A program made the position numbers and the translations under genes. A model generated the notes under the pieces. It made no database searches. It saw only the letters and a program-made list of their open reading frames with translations, and was not told the origin of the DNA. From NCBI RefSeq assembly GCF_001005825.1, contig NZ_LBHV01000004.1, forward strand, positions 62,001-126,000: DNA of 64,000 nucleotides. Direction: 5' to 3'. Position 1 is the stretch's first letter, and each line of letters starts with the position of its first letter. Below, piece by piece: positions 8,722 to 16,427 of this stretch. The DNA comes from Rhizobium sp. LC145 (GTDB lineage: Bacteria; Pseudomonadota; Alphaproteobacteria; Rhizobiales; Rhizobiaceae).

Positions 8722-9218
8722 GGCTTGGGCTCCGCGATGAGATAGGGTGACGGGAAGAAGTATTCCTCGTAATTGGCGGCCGGATCGTCCCGGTCCACCA
8801 CGAGGAAATCGCTGACGGCGCCAAGCGCCATCAACGGATGGTGCCAAACGTTCGGGAAGTAATTCACACCCTGATGCGGCCCGAGGAGGAAAACCTGCGG
8901 CTTGCCCGGCCTGCCCTCTTCATCGTCCGAAACGGCAACGAGGAATAGTCGGCCCGAAAGCGGCGTGAAGCTCTGGCTGGCATAGGGATGCCGCTCCATC
9001 ATCCCGATCTCGTAGGGAAACAGCCTCGGCTGGCTGCGGAAGATGTTGAAGATCAGCCGGACGGGCTCGCCGATGACGACGGGTTCGGCCAGCGCATGAT
9101 AGCGCTCGGTGGTTCCGTTATTGATGAGCCGCATCTTGGCGGGATCGGTTTCGATGACATCGCCGAAAGGCGCAAAGGCCTCCTTGGAGAGAGGCTTGAT
9201 TTCAAGATATTCAGTCAC
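8718..9218 (-). CDS. allA: Ureidoglycolate lyase
   Basis: 166-residue cupin enzyme that splits ureidoglycolate into glyoxylate and urea. Cues include [33 protein letters not shown], and the late [13 protein letters not shown] followed by FLVVDR. It begins with GTG at 9218 and has only an AAGG-like ribosome site; the in-frame family start supports this codon. One base separates it from the stop of the upstream toxin-like hepT gene, so its translation may depend on that gene. Confidence 0.9.
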   Translation of the reverse strand: MTEYLEIKPLSKEAFAPFGDVIETDPAKMRLINNGTTERYHALAEPVVIGEPVRLIFNIFRSQPRLFPYEIGMMERHPYASQSFTPLSGRLFLVAVSDDEEGRPGKPQVFLLGPHQGVNYFPNVWHHPLMALGAVSDFLVVDRDDPAANYEEYFFPSPYLIAEPKP

Positions 9219-9219
9219 G

Positions 9220-9582
9220 TCATTCGCCTTGGGCGCGCCAGTGGCGCAGAGAATCGAGTTGGGAAACCAAATCGGGGATAGCGGTCTTCACCGTATCCCA
9301 GACGATCGGGAGTTCCACGTTATAGTAATCATGGGCCACGAAATTGCGCATTCCCCTCATCTTTGCCCAGGGGATTTCGGGATGTTCAACAGGAAACTCC
9401 GGATGCAGCGTCATGATTCTGGAAGCTGCCTCGCCAATGAGCACCAGAGTCATCGAAACTGCCATCTGCGTGCGCAAATCGGCAAGAAATGCCTCGCGGT
9501 CCATGCCCTCCAGGAATTTCCCCGCTTGGATCGCAGCAGATCGCATCTGATCCAGATATTCGTGCAATCGATCCGCATTCAT
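9220..9582 (-). CDS. hepT: HEPN-domain toxin, HepT-like (DUF86)
   Basis: 120 residues, helical. The HEPN ribonuclease motif RX4HXY is present as RNFVAHDYY near residue 85. In characterised HEPN/MNT pairs the toxin cleaves RNA and the partner nucleotidyltransferase silences it by adding AMP to the tyrosine of this motif. It overlaps mntA by 4 bases. Its stop is 1 base before allA, so the module is translationally embedded in the urate operon. Confidence 0.88.
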   Translation of the reverse strand: MNADRLHEYLDQMRSAAIQAGKFLEGMDREAFLADLRTQMAVSMTLVLIGEAASRIMTLHPEFPVEHPEIPWAKMRGMRNFVAHDYYNVELPIVWDTVKTAIPDLVSQLDSLRHWRAQGE

Positions 9583-9869
9583 ATCGCGGTCGCTTCCGAC
9601 AGTATCCGGTCCCGAATGGATGGCTTCAACCCGCCGGATGTCACGACGTCCACCCTCACCTTCAGCAGCGTTTCAAGGCTGTCCTGAAGCCCGCCGAGAT
9701 CGAACAGCGTCGCTCCCGGCAGCGCATCCACGAGAATGTCGATATCGCTGTCCGGCCCGTCCTCACCGCGGGCGACCGAGCCGAAGACGCGCGGGTTCGC
9801 CGCTTTGAAGCGCTTGGTCGCTTCGCGGATCGCCTCCCTGTTCTTCTCCAGCACTTCCGACGGTCTCAT
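9579..9869 (-). CDS. mntA: MntA-like minimal nucleotidyltransferase antitoxin
   Basis: 96 residues. The nucleotidyltransferase motif GSVARGEDGPDSDIDILVD has the GSxARG loop and both metal-binding aspartates. The last acidic position is in VRVDVV. Minimal nucleotidyltransferases next to HEPN toxins act as AMPylating antitoxins. The ATG at 9869 is immediately preceded by a perfect palindrome that contains the ribosome-binding GGAG. A gap of about 90 bases separates it from uraD, enough for its own promoter (TATATT at 9894-9899 on this strand). Confidence 0.88.
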   Translation of the reverse strand: MRPSEVLEKNREAIREATKRFKAANPRVFGSVARGEDGPDSDIDILVDALPGATLFDLGGLQDSLETLLKVRVDVVTSGGLKPSIRDRILSEATAI

Positions 9870-9893
9870 GACGGCATCACTCCTGATGCCGTC
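9870..9893 (-). promoter_or_regulatory. Perfect palindrome containing the mntA ribosome site
   Basis: Read on the minus strand: GACGGCATCA-GGAG-TGATGCCGTC, then directly the mntA ATG. The arms are a perfect 10 of 10. The four-base loop is the Shine-Dalgarno core. A -10-like TATATT abuts it upstream (9894-9899). It can act as a DNA operator spanning the transcription start or, if the transcript starts further up, as an RNA hairpin that limits translation. Confidence 0.75.
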
Positions 9894-9962
9894 AATATAA
9901 GCCAGCGGCGGGGCAGAGGAAAGAACCCATGCCTTGGCGCTATTGAGCCTGGAAAGTCTCGG

Positions 9963-10460
9963 TCAGGTCTCCGGAAGCAGCGACTGCAGGCGCAGGAGCG
10001 CGATCCTTTCCACCTGGGCGGCGGCGGTCTCGAACTCTTCCTCGGCGCTGCTGTGGATGCGGCGTTCGAAGGCGGCCAGAATATCGTCCTTCGTGAGCCC
10101 CTTCACGGCGATGATGAAGGGAAAGCCGAATTTCTCCGTATAGGCTTTGTTGAGTTCAGTGAAGCGGGCATGTTCTTCCGCGCTCAGGCGATCGAGGCCG
10201 GCGCCGGCCTGCTCCTTGCGGCTGTCCTCGGTAAGCTCGCCGGCGATCGCGAGCCTGCCCGCAAGATCCGGATGGGCTCTCAATACGCCGAGCCGTTCCT
10301 CGCGGCTCGCCATGCGGAAGATCGAGATCAGCGCGGCGTGCACGCTTTTCGCCCGCAGCGGCACGAGCATGAGCCCCGCATCATAGGCCCGCTCGGCGAT
10401 GAAGGGAGAATGCTCGAAAACGCCCCCGAACTTCTCGATGAAATCGCCGCGCGCGCTCAA
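9963..10460 (-). CDS. uraD: OHCU decarboxylase
   Basis: 165 residues. It decarboxylates 2-oxo-4-hydroxy-4-carboxy-5-ureidoimidazoline to S-allantoin. Cues are FGGVFEHSPFIAE, AHPDLAG (catalytic histidine), and the later KFGFPFIIAVKG. The start is TTG at 10460: it overlaps the puuE stop, is preceded by GGAGGAGCGGA inside the end of puuE, and gives the normal family N-terminus. It is second in the puuE-uraD unit, and the toxin-antitoxin pair follows. Confidence 0.92.
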   Translation of the reverse strand: MSARGDFIEKFGGVFEHSPFIAERAYDAGLMLVPLRAKSVHAALISIFRMASREERLGVLRAHPDLAGRLAIAGELTEDSRKEQAGAGLDRLSAEEHARFTELNKAYTEKFGFPFIIAVKGLTKDDILAAFERRIHSSAEEEFETAAAQVERIALLRLQSLLPET

Positions 10461-11383
10461 ATCCGCTCCTCCGGCTTGTGATGCTCGTGCCAGTGGCGGG
10501 CGATCTCGATGCGCCGGGGGATCCAGACCTTGTCGTGGGAAAGCACGTATTCCATGAAGCGGCGGAGCGCCGCGGCTCGGCCCGGCCGGCCGACGAGACG
10601 GCAGTGGAGGCCGATAGACATCATCTTCGGACTGCCTTCCCTACCCTCCCTGTAGAGCACGTCGAAGGCATCCTTCAGATAGGTGAAGAACTGCTCGCCG
10701 GTGTTGAAGCCCTGCGCCGTGGCGAAACGCATGTCGTTGGTTTCCAGCGTATAGGGAATGATGAGGAAAGGTTTCCCATCAACTCCCGGCACCCAATAGG
10801 GCAGATCGTCCGCATAGGAGTCCGAGGAGTAGAGGAAGCCCCCTTCCTCCTGGACAAGCCGCAGAGTATTGGCCGAAGGCTTGCCCTGGTAGATGCCGTA
10901 GGGCCGTTCGCCCGTAAGCTCGGTGTGCAGCCGCACGGCGTCCAAGATATGCCGGCGTTCCAAATCCTCCGGAAAATCCTTGTATTCCAGCCAGCGATAG
11001 CCGTGGCTGGCGATCTCCCAGCCCGCTTCCTTCATGGCGGCGACCGCTTCCGGATTGCGCGCCATGGCAAGCGTCACACCATAGACCGTCGCCTGTACCT
11101 TGAGTTCGGTGAACAGGCGCCAGAGCCGCCAGAAGCCGGCGCGGGAACCGTATTCGTAGATCGACTCCATGTTGAGATTGCGCTGGCCCGCCCAGGGTGC
11201 CGCCCCGACGATCTCTGAAAGGAGGCATTCCGAGGCGGGGTCGCCATCCAGAATGCAGCTCTCGCCCCCCTCCTCGTAGTTGATGACGAACTGCACGGCG
11301 ATATGCGCCTCGCCGGGCCATTTCGGATCGGGGATGGAGCGGCCATAGCCGACGAGATCGCGCGGGTAATCTTTTGACAGCAT
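10457..11383 (-). CDS. puuE: Allantoinase PuuE (polysaccharide-deacetylase fold)
   Basis: 308 residues of the metal-independent allantoinase family, related to chitin/polysaccharide deacetylases. It opens allantoin to allantoate. Cues are DLVGYGRSIPDPKWPG at the start, VINYEEGGE, EIASHGYRWLEY, and the C-terminal GLHCRLVGRPGR. The ATG at 11383 follows GAGGTGGTTTG, a good ribosome site, and a longer frame upstream is unsupported. It is the first gene of the minus-strand urate operon. Confidence 0.93.
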   Translation of the reverse strand: MLSKDYPRDLVGYGRSIPDPKWPGEAHIAVQFVINYEEGGESCILDGDPASECLLSEIVGAAPWAGQRNLNMESIYEYGSRAGFWRLWRLFTELKVQATVYGVTLAMARNPEAVAAMKEAGWEIASHGYRWLEYKDFPEDLERRHILDAVRLHTELTGERPYGIYQGKPSANTLRLVQEEGGFLYSSDSYADDLPYWVPGVDGKPFLIIPYTLETNDMRFATAQGFNTGEQFFTYLKDAFDVLYREGREGSPKMMSIGLHCRLVGRPGRAAALRRFMEYVLSHDKVWIPRRIEIARHWHEHHKPEERI

Positions 11384-11450
11384 CAAACCACCTCGAAAGT
11401 TCCGCATGACGGTAGCGCACCGTCTCGCCGAATGTCGAGAGCAAAGACCA

Positions 11451-11753
11451 TTAGACGCCGACAGCGCGAAGAATGGCGACCGAGGCGACGCCGAGCGCCA
11501 CCGAAACGAGCATCGGCAGGCGGAATGCCGCAAAAGCAGTCACCGCGCAGGCAAGCGTTTCGGCAATTCCGGTGGCGAAGGCCGTGGGCGCCACCACCGC
11601 CATCAATACGGCGGGCGGGATCGATTCGATCGCCTTGCGGCGGCTGCCTTCGAGCGACACATGGCGGATGAGGAAAAGGCCGCTCACGCGGGTGAGCATG
11701 GTGGCGACAGCCATGGCGAGGATCGCGAGAAGCGTGGCGAAATCGAGCGTCAT
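11451..11753 (-). CDS. azlD: AzlD family membrane protein
   Basis: 100 residues with about four membrane helices, the small subunit of the AzlCD branched-chain amino acid exporter. The ATG overlaps the azlC stop by 4 bases (ATGA), as usual for the pair. Cues are ATMLTRVSGLFLIRH and PPAVLMAVVAP. It functions with AzlC in the inner membrane. Confidence 0.9.
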   Translation of the reverse strand: MTLDFATLLAILAMAVATMLTRVSGLFLIRHVSLEGSRRKAIESIPPAVLMAVVAPTAFATGIAETLACAVTAFAAFRLPMLVSVALGVASVAILRAVGV

Positions 11754-12451
11754 GGCGTCACCTCCGCCCGGCGGCTGCCGCTCACGAGCGCCGTCAGCAG
11801 GCCGGCCAGCGCACCGGCGGCGATATACCAGACGCCGGGCACGAAATGCTGCGTGACGACGGCGGCGGCACCGCTCGCGAGCAGGACCGCGCCCGTCTCC
11901 GGTCCTTTCCAGAAACCGATGACCAGCACGATGAAGACGGCCGGAAAGGCGAAGTCGAGGCCGAGCACCACCGGATCGCCGAGGAAGGCGCCGAGCGTTG
12001 CCCCGGCAAGGGCGGAAAGCACCCAGGCAAGATAGAAGGGAGCGACGAGACCCGCAAACCACGCAGGCGTGAGACGAGCCACCCCGGCGCGGAACTCCGC
12101 CATGGCCCATATCTCGTCGGCGAGGAACAGCATGGCGAGATAGCGGGAACGCGGGCCGAAGGCTTCCATTTTCGTCGCCAGCGAAGCGCTCATCAGCACG
12201 TGGCGGATGTTGACCAGGAGTGCGGCAAAACCCACTCCCGTCCAGGAGGCCGGATGGGTCCAGATATCCATGGCCACGAATTGCGAACCGCCGGCAAACA
12301 CCAGCGCGCTCATGAGGCCGGTTTCCAGCGGCGAAAGCGCCTTGGTGGCAGCGAGCGCGCCGAAGACGAGCCCGATCGGGATGACGGCGGCGATCAGCGG
12401 CGCAATCGCCCGCATGCCACCGAGGAATTCTTGTCTTATATGTCTACTCAC
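11750..12451 (-). CDS. azlC: AzlC family branched-chain amino acid exporter
   Basis: 233 residues with the AzlC signature near the N-terminus (APLIAAVIPIGLVFGALA, then FAGGSQFVAMD and NIRHVLMSASL) and about six helices. The start chosen is GTG at 12451, which gives the usual short hydrophilic lead (SRHIRQEFLGGMRA). The upstream 245 bases contain an intergenic repeat and, 213 bases away, a motif shared with the AraC gene promoter, which suggests control by that regulator. Confidence 0.88.
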   Translation of the reverse strand: MSRHIRQEFLGGMRAIAPLIAAVIPIGLVFGALAATKALSPLETGLMSALVFAGGSQFVAMDIWTHPASWTGVGFAALLVNIRHVLMSASLATKMEAFGPRSRYLAMLFLADEIWAMAEFRAGVARLTPAWFAGLVAPFYLAWVLSALAGATLGAFLGDPVVLGLDFAFPAVFIVLVIGFWKGPETGAVLLASGAAAVVTQHFVPGVWYIAAGALAGLLTALVSGSRRAEVTP

Positions 12452-12477
12452 GTCAAAGCCTTGATTTCCAGAATGCA

Positions 12478-12592
12478 CCAGCCCCCTCACCCGACGGGAG
12501 AGGCAAGTAGAAGGCTCGCAACCTATCCGCTTCCTCCAAGCGGGAGAAGGTGGCGCCGACACCCTCCCCTTGAGGGGGAGGTGAAACGTTCC
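12478..12592. repeat. RIME-like intergenic mosaic repeat, copy 1
   Basis: C-rich and G-rich blocks alternate: CCCCTCACCCGACGGGAGAGG, then CCAAGCGGGAGAAGG, then CCCTCCCCTTGAGGGGGAGG. This is the style of Rhizobium-specific intergenic mosaic elements. Related blocks occur at 33.35-33.49 kb and 57.93-58.11 kb. It lies in the azlC leader and can fold as RNA. Confidence 0.6.
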
Positions 12593-12663
12593 TCGCAAAC
12601 TCCCCCAAACCGGTAGGCTGATCTCCAATCGAGCAAGGGTGATAGATCGCATCGGAGGGTGCG

Positions 12664-12681
12664 TCTTGAACGAAAGTGACG
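12664..12681 (-). promoter_or_regulatory. Candidate AraC-family operator upstream of azlC
   Basis: TCTTGAACGAAAGTGACG on the plus strand. It matches 17 of 18 bases of the element at 13586-13603 in front of the AraC-type gene, in the same orientation relative to transcription. It begins 15 bases past the regulator stop and 213 bases before azlC. Confidence 0.55.
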
Positions 12682-12696
12682 TGGGAGTGACCCCGG

Positions 12697-13554
12697 CTAT
12701 CCGGCGCGATACTGGCCGGGCGTCAGCCCCGTGCGCGCCTTGAAGTGGCGGGTGAAATGCGGCTGGTCGGCGAAGCCGCATTCGAGCGCGACTTCGGCCG
12801 GAGGCGCTCCGCCGCCCAGCATTCGCCGCGCCTTGCGGATGCGGATATCGGTGAGGAAGGCATGCGGGGTGATGTGGAATTCCTTGCGGAAGGCGCGGAT
12901 GAGATGCGCGCGGCTGAGTCCCGCGACGGCGGCAAGCTCCTCCAACCCGATGTCGGACGCATAGTTCTCCATCAGGTAATCGCGTGCCCGGCGGATGGCC
13001 GAACGCTCCGAAGTATCGACCGGAACGATGATGGAGCTGCCGTGCCGCTGGAACATGGCCGCCAGCACCATATACATGCCCTGGCCGGTCTCGAGCGCTC
13101 CCGCCCCCTCTTCCAGCATCCGGTGGGCTTTCAGGAAGGCATCGGCAAGCGGCTGGTCGTGCAGGATCTGCCTGCCGAAGGCGGGCGTGCCATGGAAGGA
13201 GCGGCCGGTGACCTCCTCCAGGATTTCCCGGAAGAGCGCCATATCGGGATAGATCATCCGATAGCGGTAACCGCCGCCGGCGGGTGCCCCGTCATGGATC
13301 TCGCCCGGATTGATGAGATAGAGATCGCCGGGTCCGGAATTCTCGCGGGCGCCGCGGATGGTGGCAATCTGGCTGCCGCTCTCGATCGCTCCGATGCTGA
13401 GCGTATCATGCGCGTGCGGGGCGAATTCATGCGTCAGGAAGGTCGCTGTCAGGCATTCCATGCCGTGGAAACGGCGGTCACGCCAGAAGCGGGTCTTTTC
13501 CGCTCGCGCAAGCGGCATGAAATCGGCGGCCTGTTCCTGAGAGACGTTCTGCAT
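12697..13554 (-). CDS. AraC family transcriptional regulator
   Basis: 285 residues. The N-terminal cupin-type sensor domain (HEFAPHAHDTLSIGAIESG, PGDLYLINPGEIHDG) is followed by two C-terminal helix-turn-helix motifs (ELAAVAGLSRAHLIRAFRKE and EVALECGFADQPHFTRHFK). The ATG at 13554 gives the usual N-terminus. It lies directly upstream of azlCD on the same strand, so it probably controls amino acid export and itself through the duplicated 18-base element. Confidence 0.88.
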   Translation of the reverse strand: MQNVSQEQAADFMPLARAEKTRFWRDRRFHGMECLTATFLTHEFAPHAHDTLSIGAIESGSQIATIRGARENSGPGDLYLINPGEIHDGAPAGGGYRYRMIYPDMALFREILEEVTGRSFHGTPAFGRQILHDQPLADAFLKAHRMLEEGAGALETGQGMYMVLAAMFQRHGSSIIVPVDTSERSAIRRARDYLMENYASDIGLEELAAVAGLSRAHLIRAFRKEFHITPHAFLTDIRIRKARRMLGGGAPPAEVALECGFADQPHFTRHFKARTGLTPGQYRAG

Positions 13555-13585
13555 GAAGGCAGCATAGCACGACGGCGCTGCCGCC

Positions 13586-13603
13586 TCTTGAACAAAAGTG
13601 ACG
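13586..13603 (-). promoter_or_regulatory. Candidate autoregulatory operator of the AraC gene
   Basis: TCTTGAACAAAAGTGACG, 32 bases before the AraC-type gene start. One mismatch to the copy at 12664-12681. The distance is suitable for overlap with a promoter. Confidence 0.55.
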
Positions 13604-13614
13604 GACAAGCCGGA

Positions 13615-14322
13615 TCAAGCGATCCGGCGCGCCGCCACCCGCCCCATGGGGTGCAGGGAATGCACGAGGAAGGGCGCGCCCGGCTCCTCCTCCACGAAGA
13701 GCGCCAGATTGGCGATCTCCACCGGCCTCGTCAGCAACGGATCGAAATGCCCCCGCAGGGCCCGCTCGAAGCGCGGTATGTCGGCGCCGGAAAGAGGCCC
13801 GGTCAAGGCCATGTGGAAACGGAACTCATCCATGACATGCGGATCGCCCCAGCGATGCAGGTTGGTGAACTGCGAAGCGGAGAGGCTGTCCGGATCGCAG
13901 CATTCCATCTCTACCTCGGTCAGTGGCGCGCGGAACACGTCGAATTCCTGGACAATGGCCGCCGCCAGGAAATGCATGGCGGTACTTGGCATGACGGGGG
14001 CGAGCCCGAAGAAATTGCCGAGCCGCGCAACCTCCAGCTTCGGCAGTTCGAACGGACGATGGCTGCCGGCAAAGCGCATGAGGTGGCGAAGCAACGCCGG
14101 CTCCGTGACGCCGGGCGCCAGACGGAACGGCGCCTTCAGCATGGCGTGGAAGCCATAGCGGCGAGGCAGCGCGGTATTGAAGGCCACGTCGTGTAGGCCG
14201 ATGTCGCGGATCGGCGGCGGCTCGACGGCCTCGCCCGAAAAGGCGTTACGGCCAAGCCACTCGGCCGCGGCGACCGCGAGCGGATCGTGAACCGGAGGCG
14301 TGAAATGAATGGCATAGCGCAT
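13615..14322 (-). CDS. DUF1045 family 2H-phosphoesterase-like protein
   Basis: 235 residues. Two H-x-hydrophobic motifs, GFHAMLKAPF (about residue 58) and FRFHMALTG (about residue 170), fit the 2H phosphoesterase fold. The overall sequence matches the DUF1045 / putative phosphonate metabolism family often found in phn operons. No phn genes are visible here, so the substrate is unknown. The ATG at 14322 begins MRYAIHFTPP, the family N-terminus. Confidence 0.82.
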   Translation of the reverse strand: MRYAIHFTPPVHDPLAVAAAEWLGRNAFSGEAVEPPPIRDIGLHDVAFNTALPRRYGFHAMLKAPFRLAPGVTEPALLRHLMRFAGSHRPFELPKLEVARLGNFFGLAPVMPSTAMHFLAAAIVQEFDVFRAPLTEVEMECCDPDSLSASQFTNLHRWGDPHVMDEFRFHMALTGPLSGADIPRFERALRGHFDPLLTRPVEIANLALFVEEEPGAPFLVHSLHPMGRVAARRIA

Positions 14323-14442
14323 GCGTCAACTTCCCGTGCTTCCTTCCGCAACTCTGTATTTCACGCATTGCTCATCAATCCTGCGAAGGGAGGTACGTGA
14401 TTTGCGTGACAGATTGACGACGGAAAGTTGCGATTTGCGCGC

Positions 14443-15633
14443 CTAGCGGGAAGCGGCAGCGAGATGATTTTCCAGGGAAAATGACAGGGGAAGTCCCGTA
14501 TCGCGGCCCTTAACGGCGGAAAGCGCGGCATCCGCAAGCCGGTGCGCCAGCCCGAAGCTCACCTTGAAGCCGCCGGTGAGCGCGATCACTTGGCGGTGAT
14601 CGGGATGCGGCCCGACCATGGGGTCGCGGCCGATCGCCTTCGGGCGCAGTCCCGCCCAGCGCTCGACCACCGGCGCATCCTTAAGTGCCGGCGATAGCGC
14701 CCGCGCGCGGTCGAGAAGCTCGTCGAGCCTGGCATCCGTGCCGGTTTCGCTTTCGAACGCATCCTCGCTGGTGCTTCCGACCGCGACGAGGCCCCCTTCA
14801 TGCGGGACGATATAGAGCCCGCCGAGAAAGACGACCGGCAGGGAGGGATCGATGTCGGCTTTCAGGAGCGCCGCCTGCCCCTTGACCGGATGGCCGATGC
14901 GGCGCGGCAGCGATGGCCCGAGCGCTTCGATGAGCGGAAACGACCGATGTCCCGCTGCCACCATGCAGGAGCCGAAGGCGAGGCTTTCGCCACCATGGAA
15001 AAGCACCCTGTTCGAAGCGGCATCGATCCGCTCCACCGCGAGCCCCTCCACCACGCGGGCATGGCTTGCCGTCTTGAGGAAGCCAGCAAGCGCCGAAATC
15101 AGCGCGCGCGGAGACACGCGGGCAGCAAGCGTGTCGTGAACGAGCCCGGCCTCCGCAAAGGCCGGATCGACCCAAGACGGATCGGAAGGACGGTCGAGCA
15201 CATGCCAGAAGAAGCGGCGATCATCCCGCTGCCAATGGGCCTCGGCATCCGCCGAATGGCCGAGCGCGATCTCCCGCAAATGCGGCTTCGGCAGCGGGAT
15301 CAGCCGCCCGGAGCGGCGATAGCCGCAGGCAATGCCGGTCGCGGCCTCGATCTTCGCGATCTCGTCCTCAAGCGAAAGCAGCGCATCGAACTGGAATTGC
15401 TTCTTCTCGTTCCACTTGTCCGGCATGTGCGGCATCAGCGCGCCGAGTAGCCCGCCGCTCGCCCCCTGCCCCAGCCGGCCCGCCTCCACGATAAGCGTAT
15501 CGATGCCGAGCCGTTCGGCCATAACAGCCGCCCAGAGGCCCATGATGCCGCCGCCGATAATGACGAGATCGGCCGATCGCGGCAGGGATCGAGATTGACC
15601 GGCAAGACCGGCAGGATTATCCGCATGTCCCAT
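14443..15633 (-). CDS. FAD-dependent oxidoreductase, DAO family
   Basis: 396 residues. The dinucleotide-binding glycine motif VIIGGGIMGLWAA lies about 25 residues from the start, and the C-terminal TGGFKVSFGLA is the conserved FAD-binding end of the glycine/D-amino acid oxidase family. Its ATG overlaps the ATG of the divergent mnmD gene in the tetranucleotide CATG. In enterobacteria MnmC fuses an MnmD methyltransferase to a DAO-type domain, so this gene may supply the oxidase half for tRNA U34 modification. That role is inference; a general amino acid oxidase is the alternative. Confidence 0.8.
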   Translation of the reverse strand: MGHADNPAGLAGQSRSLPRSADLVIIGGGIMGLWAAVMAERLGIDTLIVEAGRLGQGASGGLLGALMPHMPDKWNEKKQFQFDALLSLEDEIAKIEAATGIACGYRRSGRLIPLPKPHLREIALGHSADAEAHWQRDDRRFFWHVLDRPSDPSWVDPAFAEAGLVHDTLAARVSPRALISALAGFLKTASHARVVEGLAVERIDAASNRVLFHGGESLAFGSCMVAAGHRSFPLIEALGPSLPRRIGHPVKGQAALLKADIDPSLPVVFLGGLYIVPHEGGLVAVGSTSEDAFESETGTDARLDELLDRARALSPALKDAPVVERWAGLRPKAIGRDPMVGPHPDHRQVIALTGGFKVSFGLAHRLADAALSAVKGRDTGLPLSFSLENHLAAASR

Positions 15634-16378
15634 GAGAGACCGTGATCCCGATATTGCGACGAATGAGGCCGAAAACCCTGGCTCGCCAAAGCTCGACTGG
15701 CATGAGGGCGATATGCCCTATTCGCCGGAATTTGGCGATCACTTTTATTGCCGCACCGACGGACGGCTGGAATGCGGCCATGTCTTCCTCGCCGGAAACG
15801 GCCTGCCGGAACGGTGGGCACAAGACCGGTCACCGGGTGGAGACTTCCTGATCGGCGAACTCGGTTTCGGCACCGGGCTCAACTTCTGCGAGACCTGGCG
15901 GCAATGGAAGCAGTTCCGCGATCCCGGCGTCCGCCTGCATTTCATGTCCTTCGAGCTCTACCCGATGGGTCGGCAGGATATCGGCCGCGCGCTCTCGCAC
16001 TGGCCGGAGATCGATGCGGAAAGGGCGGTGCTGGTTGCCGCCTGGCCGGAAACGCCTTCCGGCATAGTCGAGATCGAGGCGGACGGGCAGACCAGGCTCT
16101 CGGTCGTCTGCGGGCCGGCGCTCGAAGGCGTTTCGGCCGCACTCTCCGGTTTCGACGCCTGGTATCTCGACGGCTTCGCGCCCTCACGCAATCCGGACAT
16201 GTGGTCGCCCGAGCTGATGCGGACCATCCATGACAAGACGAGGCCCGGCGGCACGTTCGGCACCTATGCGGCGGCCGGCTTCGTGCGCCGCAACCTGCAG
16301 GCGGCGGGTTTCATCGTGGAGCGCCGTCCGGGCTTTGCCGGCAAGCGCGAAATGCTGTGCGGGAAGAAATCGGGGTAA
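15632..16378 (+). CDS. mnmD: tRNA 5-methylaminomethyl-2-thiouridine methyltransferase, MnmD type
   Basis: 248 residues, corresponding to the N-terminal methyltransferase domain of MnmC. It uses SAM to complete mnm5s2U at tRNA position 34. Motifs: LIGELGFGTGLNFCETW (SAM-binding glycine loop), YLDGFAPSRNPDMWS, and the late GFIVERRPGFAGKREML. DMPYSPEFGDHFYC near residue 30 is typical. The start overlaps that of the opposite-strand FAD oxidoreductase, so its promoter must lie inside that gene. Confidence 0.9.
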   Translation: MRDRDPDIATNEAENPGSPKLDWHEGDMPYSPEFGDHFYCRTDGRLECGHVFLAGNGLPERWAQDRSPGGDFLIGELGFGTGLNFCETWRQWKQFRDPGVRLHFMSFELYPMGRQDIGRALSHWPEIDAERAVLVAAWPETPSGIVEIEADGQTRLSVVCGPALEGVSAALSGFDAWYLDGFAPSRNPDMWSPELMRTIHDKTRPGGTFGTYAAAGFVRRNLQAAGFIVERRPGFAGKREMLCGKKSG

Positions 16379-16419
16379 CCGTCGTCAAGACCGCCGACGC
16401 GCGGAAGCCTTGACGACGG
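16379..16419. terminator. Inverted repeat between convergent genes
   Basis: CCGTCGTCAAG (16379-16389) and CTTGACGACGG (16409-16419) form a perfect 11-base stem right after the mnmD stop and before the end of the convergent secreted-protein gene. No clear U-run follows, so it may need Rho or act as an mRNA end stabiliser. Confidence 0.55.
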
Positions 16420-16427
16420 CTTGAGGT

